From: Devosia yakushimensis
Lineage (GTDB): Bacteria > Pseudomonadota > Alphaproteobacteria > Rhizobiales > Devosiaceae
Assembly: GCF_030159855.1 (NCBI RefSeq)
Contig: NZ_BSNG01000001.1
Location: 1,116,001-1,180,000, forward strand
Reading direction: 5' to 3'
DNA length: 64,000 nucleotides
The position numbers and the translations under genes were made by a program. Below the pieces are notes generated by a model. The model was not told the origin of the DNA. It saw only the letters and a list, made by a program, of their open reading frames with translations, and made no database searches. How positions within the stretch are numbered: position 1 is the stretch's first letter; every line of letters starts with the position of its first letter. Shown piece by piece: positions 61,722 to 64,000 of the stretch.

Positions 61722-62534
61722 TCAGTGCCTGATGAACGCAATGCGCCGCTCGGTCTGCCAGCATAGGCCGCAGGTTGAGCAGGATTCGGTTTGGCCCATC
61801 TGGGCAGGGCAAATGATCGCGTCGGCCGGGCGCTGGCCCGCGTGCTCGATCGTAACCGTCGAACAGGTGTCCACTGGCGCATTGGAGAACCGGATGGCGA
61901 ACCGGTCCCAGTTTTCCATGGCAAGGGTGATCAGCGGCCGCGCGATGGGATCGGCGTGGTTCCAGCGAGCTGAGAAGCCAAAGACGTGCAACTCGCGGTG
62001 GCGGCGCAGCAGATCGGCCCAGAGCTCGACATAGACGACGGAATAGAAGTCGCCCAGGATATGCAGGCGGACGGCGAAGCCTTCGGTGTGGGCCTTGGCA
62101 AGCCTTGCGACTTCGATACGCAGTCGGCGCTCCAGCGCTTCGCCGTGACGCCAGCGGTGGGCCATATGCATTGCATTGCCGTAGCAGGCTCGCCAGAGCT
62201 GGCATTCGCGCGGGCAGGTGGCGCGCTCCTCGAGCGTCAGGCAATAGACCGGCATGCCCTTCCATTTGCCCTTGAGCAGCCTGCCGCCGATCTTGGACTG
62301 ATGGATGCCCGATTTCAGCACATACCGATCTTCGAGCGGGCGTACCGTGCGCGGATAGATCGTCCGGCCGTCGACGATGGCGGGATGATCATGCGGGGGC
62401 ATGGTGGCAGACTTGCCGGATACGGGCTCGAGCAGGAATCGGGATTGCGTGGCGCGCGGCGGAACGCCGTCAGAGCGCGGGCGACCTGTTGGGCGCTTTG
62501 GGCGCGGTGGGATGCGGATATCGAGCAGGGGCAT
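61722..62534 (-). CDS. GP88-like phage protein (cysteine-cluster protein)
   Basis: A 270-residue protein. ATCPRECQLWRACYGNAMHM has a cysteine cluster, VRLHILGDFYSVVYVELWAD is the conserved core, and ICPAQMGQTESCSTCGLCWQ a second cluster; these features match the phage gene product 88 family (Pfam GP88), found in phages and islands. Cysteine arrangement suggests metal or iron-sulfur binding; the role is unknown. ATG 62534 overlaps the upstream stop in TAATG, giving MPLLDIRIPPRPKRP; a longer frame to 62633 lacks support. Confidence 0.75.
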   Translation of the reverse strand: MPLLDIRIPPRPKRPTGRPRSDGVPPRATQSRFLLEPVSGKSATMPPHDHPAIVDGRTIYPRTVRPLEDRYVLKSGIHQSKIGGRLLKGKWKGMPVYCLTLEERATCPRECQLWRACYGNAMHMAHRWRHGEALERRLRIEVARLAKAHTEGFAVRLHILGDFYSVVYVELWADLLRRHRELHVFGFSARWNHADPIARPLITLAMENWDRFAIRFSNAPVDTCSTVTIEHAGQRPADAIICPAQMGQTESCSTCGLCWQTERRIAFIRH

Positions 62535-63169
62535 TATGAGACCCCGCCGATAGGTTCGTCTGCCTCGGCAAACTCGCGCCTGCGTAGCGCGGCGCAAACG
62601 CCCTCGCAGATTTGGCGGCCGTCGAGGTGCCACACCAACACATCGATGATGGCGCCCATGGCGAGCCGGTCGTTCACGCGAACCATGTGGCGCCGCGCAA
62701 GGTCGACGAGCTCAGCTTTCCAGAGCAGGCCCAACAGGCGCACCGCATGGGGCTGGCGCATCCCCGCGATCATGTCGTTGGTGAAGTTCCAGCGATGGGT
62801 GCTTTCCTCGGGACGGGGATAGCACCAGACGTCGCGGAGCCATCCGCCGCTGAGTTCCTCGTCCCACGCCAGGCGGGGGGCGCCGTTGTTATAGGGCTTG
62901 GTGTCGAACCATTTGCGGTGGGCCACCAGAATGGTGTGATGAGCGCAGGCATCAAAGGTCTTCAACTGCGCCTTGAGGCGATCGAGCGTGTCGCGCTCAG
63001 ACTTGATTTCCCAAAGGTAGACCTTGTCCGGAGTGACAGCTGCCACGTCGGCGCGGCAGCTGCCGACGACGAGCTCATGGACGACGCGGGCCCGAGGCAG
63101 CTCTTCCCTGATCCACGCCACCACGGCGTCGCGGATTTCCCATTCTGCGCTGGAGCGGGTGTGTTTCAT
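62534..63169 (-). CDS. sce7726-like protein with PD-(D/E)XK nuclease-type core
   Basis: A 211-residue protein. VVGSCRADVAAVTPDKVYLW followed by EIKSERDTLDRLKAQLKTFD carries the D...ExK core of restriction-like nucleases and the pattern of the sce7726 family, which is often carried on phages and genomic islands. The C-terminal half is helical. Its ATG overlaps the stop of the methyltransferase gene in ATGA, so these genes form a tightly packed operon. Nuclease activity is not proven; it may act in DNA repair or host takeover. Confidence 0.72.
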   Translation of the reverse strand: MKHTRSSAEWEIRDAVVAWIREELPRARVVHELVVGSCRADVAAVTPDKVYLWEIKSERDTLDRLKAQLKTFDACAHHTILVAHRKWFDTKPYNNGAPRLAWDEELSGGWLRDVWCYPRPEESTHRWNFTNDMIAGMRQPHAVRLLGLLWKAELVDLARRHMVRVNDRLAMGAIIDVLVWHLDGRQICEGVCAALRRREFAEADEPIGGVS

Positions 63170-64000
63170 GCCGCTGCCCTCGCGTCGAACAGCCAGCCCT
63201 GATCATTGTTTGCAATCAGGCGCGGTTTGGGCCGGTAATTTGCTTTAAACAGGGCCTTGGCCATGTCCGGGCAGACAGAATTGCCGATCTTGTGGCGCTG
63301 GTCGGTCTCGGTGAGCGTCTTGCCCATGTAAGGCGCGGCGAGGATGTATTCGGGAGGGAAACCTTGCGCGCTGGCCAGTTCGCGGGGTGTCAGCATGCGC
63401 ATGCCGATGTCCACCACGATCCACGGCCCGACCGTGACAAATTCACGGTCATCCCAGCAGCCGTGCCGACGTAGGAACGCCGCAACCTGCCTGGCCTTGT
63501 CGAGCTGGGCGTCGGTCAGGGGCGGAGCGTCGATAGTCACTTCGACATGCCCGAACCTGGGCTTGACGGTGACGGTGCGGAACGAGCCGTCTGTGGCGCT
63601 GCCGATCTCGTCGGTACCGAAGTATGCCGTCATGAAGGGCATGACGACGGCCGAGTGGCCACCTTGGGCCGTCAGGGCATGATGGCCATCCTCAACCGAA
63701 TATGCCCGGCGGTCGCTGCCCTTCAACGACAGCATATGGGCGGATACCAGCTGCTGTTGTGACCCCTCGACCATCAAGGTCGAAACAGGCTCGTCGACAG
63801 ACCGCCCGATCGGACCCCTTGGGCCGCCATTGTGCTGCGCGAGGTAGACCGCTGTTGCGCCGAGCGGGGAGGCGCCGCCCGGGCGCTTGATGAACGAGTT
63901 CGCCGTGACCGTTGGGACACCTTCGCGAGCATCTGACCCAACACCGCCCGATGTGTGCTTGTTCAAGAAAACCGAAACGAGCTGATTGGTGTCTTTTGTC
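63166..64000 (-). CDS. DNA (cytosine-5)-methyltransferase, C-terminal part
   Basis: The open frame runs off the right edge; a TTG at 63966 is not a real start because coding continues upstream (TNQLVSVFLNKHTSG, then VPTVTANSF). NQLVS...NKH and TVTA are typical of the middle and C-terminal part of phage C5 methyltransferases, and MRMLTPRELASAQGFPPEYI with HKIGNSVCPDMAKAL are conserved motifs IX and X. The catalytic PC motif is outside the window. Phages and islands use it to protect DNA from host restriction. It is the first visible gene of the minus-strand set. Confidence 0.87.
   Translation of the reverse strand, partial: TKDTNQLVSVFLNKHTSGGVGSDAREGVPTVTANSFIKRPGGASPLGATAVYLAQHNGGPRGPIGRSVDEPVSTLMVEGSQQQLVSAHMLSLKGSDRRAYSVEDGHHALTAQGGHSAVVMPFMTAYFGTDEIGSATDGSFRTVTVKPRFGHVEVTIDAPPLTDAQLDKARQVAAFLRRHGCWDDREFVTVGPWIVVDIGMRMLTPRELASAQGFPPEYILAAPYMGKTLTETDQRHKIGNSVCPDMAKALFKANYRPKPRLIANNDQGWLFDARAAA

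Overview
The window looks like a GC-rich alphaproteobacterial chromosome, most likely Hyphomicrobiales and Devosia-like. This is inferred from gene style and content (DUF2336 protein, NAD kinase form, BTLCP protein, hairpin repeats typical of the group); there is no rRNA here to prove it. About 50 kb (1-51 kb) is a large exopolysaccharide/capsule locus, 51-60 kb is mostly ordinary chromosome, and 60-64 kb is the start of an integrated mobile element.

Polysaccharide locus. It opens with the N-terminus of an initiating sugar transferase (1-391, minus) and a Wzx-type flippase (841). A five-gene nucleotide-sugar cassette follows (2560-7461: RfbF, SAF-domain oxidoreductase, RfbC, LhgO-like FAD enzyme, extended SDR). 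Next is a secreted block on the minus strand (Tat-exported beta-helix/LamG protein, small exported protein, Sel1-repeat protein). Then come a GT2, a first Wzy, a first Wzc-type tyrosine kinase, a second Wzy with a membrane-anchored partner, a BTLCP cysteine protease, two GT4 enzymes, UDP-glucose dehydrogenase and a GMC oxidoreductase. After 10 kb of mixed functions (28.8-37.5 kb: nitroreductase, lytic transglycosylase, DUF2336, NAD kinase, phosphatase, EEP protein) the locus resumes. A tightly overlapping plus-strand operon (38267-45094) carries four glycosyltransferases, a second Wzx and a polysaccharide pyruvyl transferase. It converges on a minus-strand operon of a second Wzc, two proteins resembling gene-transfer-agent head-spike base and fibre, and a third Wzy. 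A tRNA-Thr and a WecG/TagA-type transferase close the region. Together these are the parts of one or two Wzx/Wzy pathways: UDP-glucuronate supply, unusual sugar supply, chain assembly, flipping, polymerisation, length control and pyruvylation. No Wza/OPX outer-membrane exporter was seen in the window.

Housekeeping segment. CysD and a CysN/CysC fusion (sulfate activation), a DUF1345 membrane protein, glutathione-dependent formaldehyde dehydrogenase, a cupin, an AAA ATPase, a YaiI-family protein, a lipoprotein polysaccharide deacetylase and RlmB.

Mobile element. Beside rlmB a 3'-tRNA-end fragment (60064-60087) is followed by a tyrosine recombinase and a minus-strand set: a 74-aa protein, a GP88-like protein, an sce7726-like nuclease-fold protein and the C-terminal part of a DNA cytosine methyltransferase that leaves the window.

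The most notable observation is the GTA/phage head-spike-like pair placed between a Wzc and a Wzy gene. Others are the unusual nucleotide-sugar cassette, several REP-doublet palindromes and a 134-bp palindrome between convergent genes.
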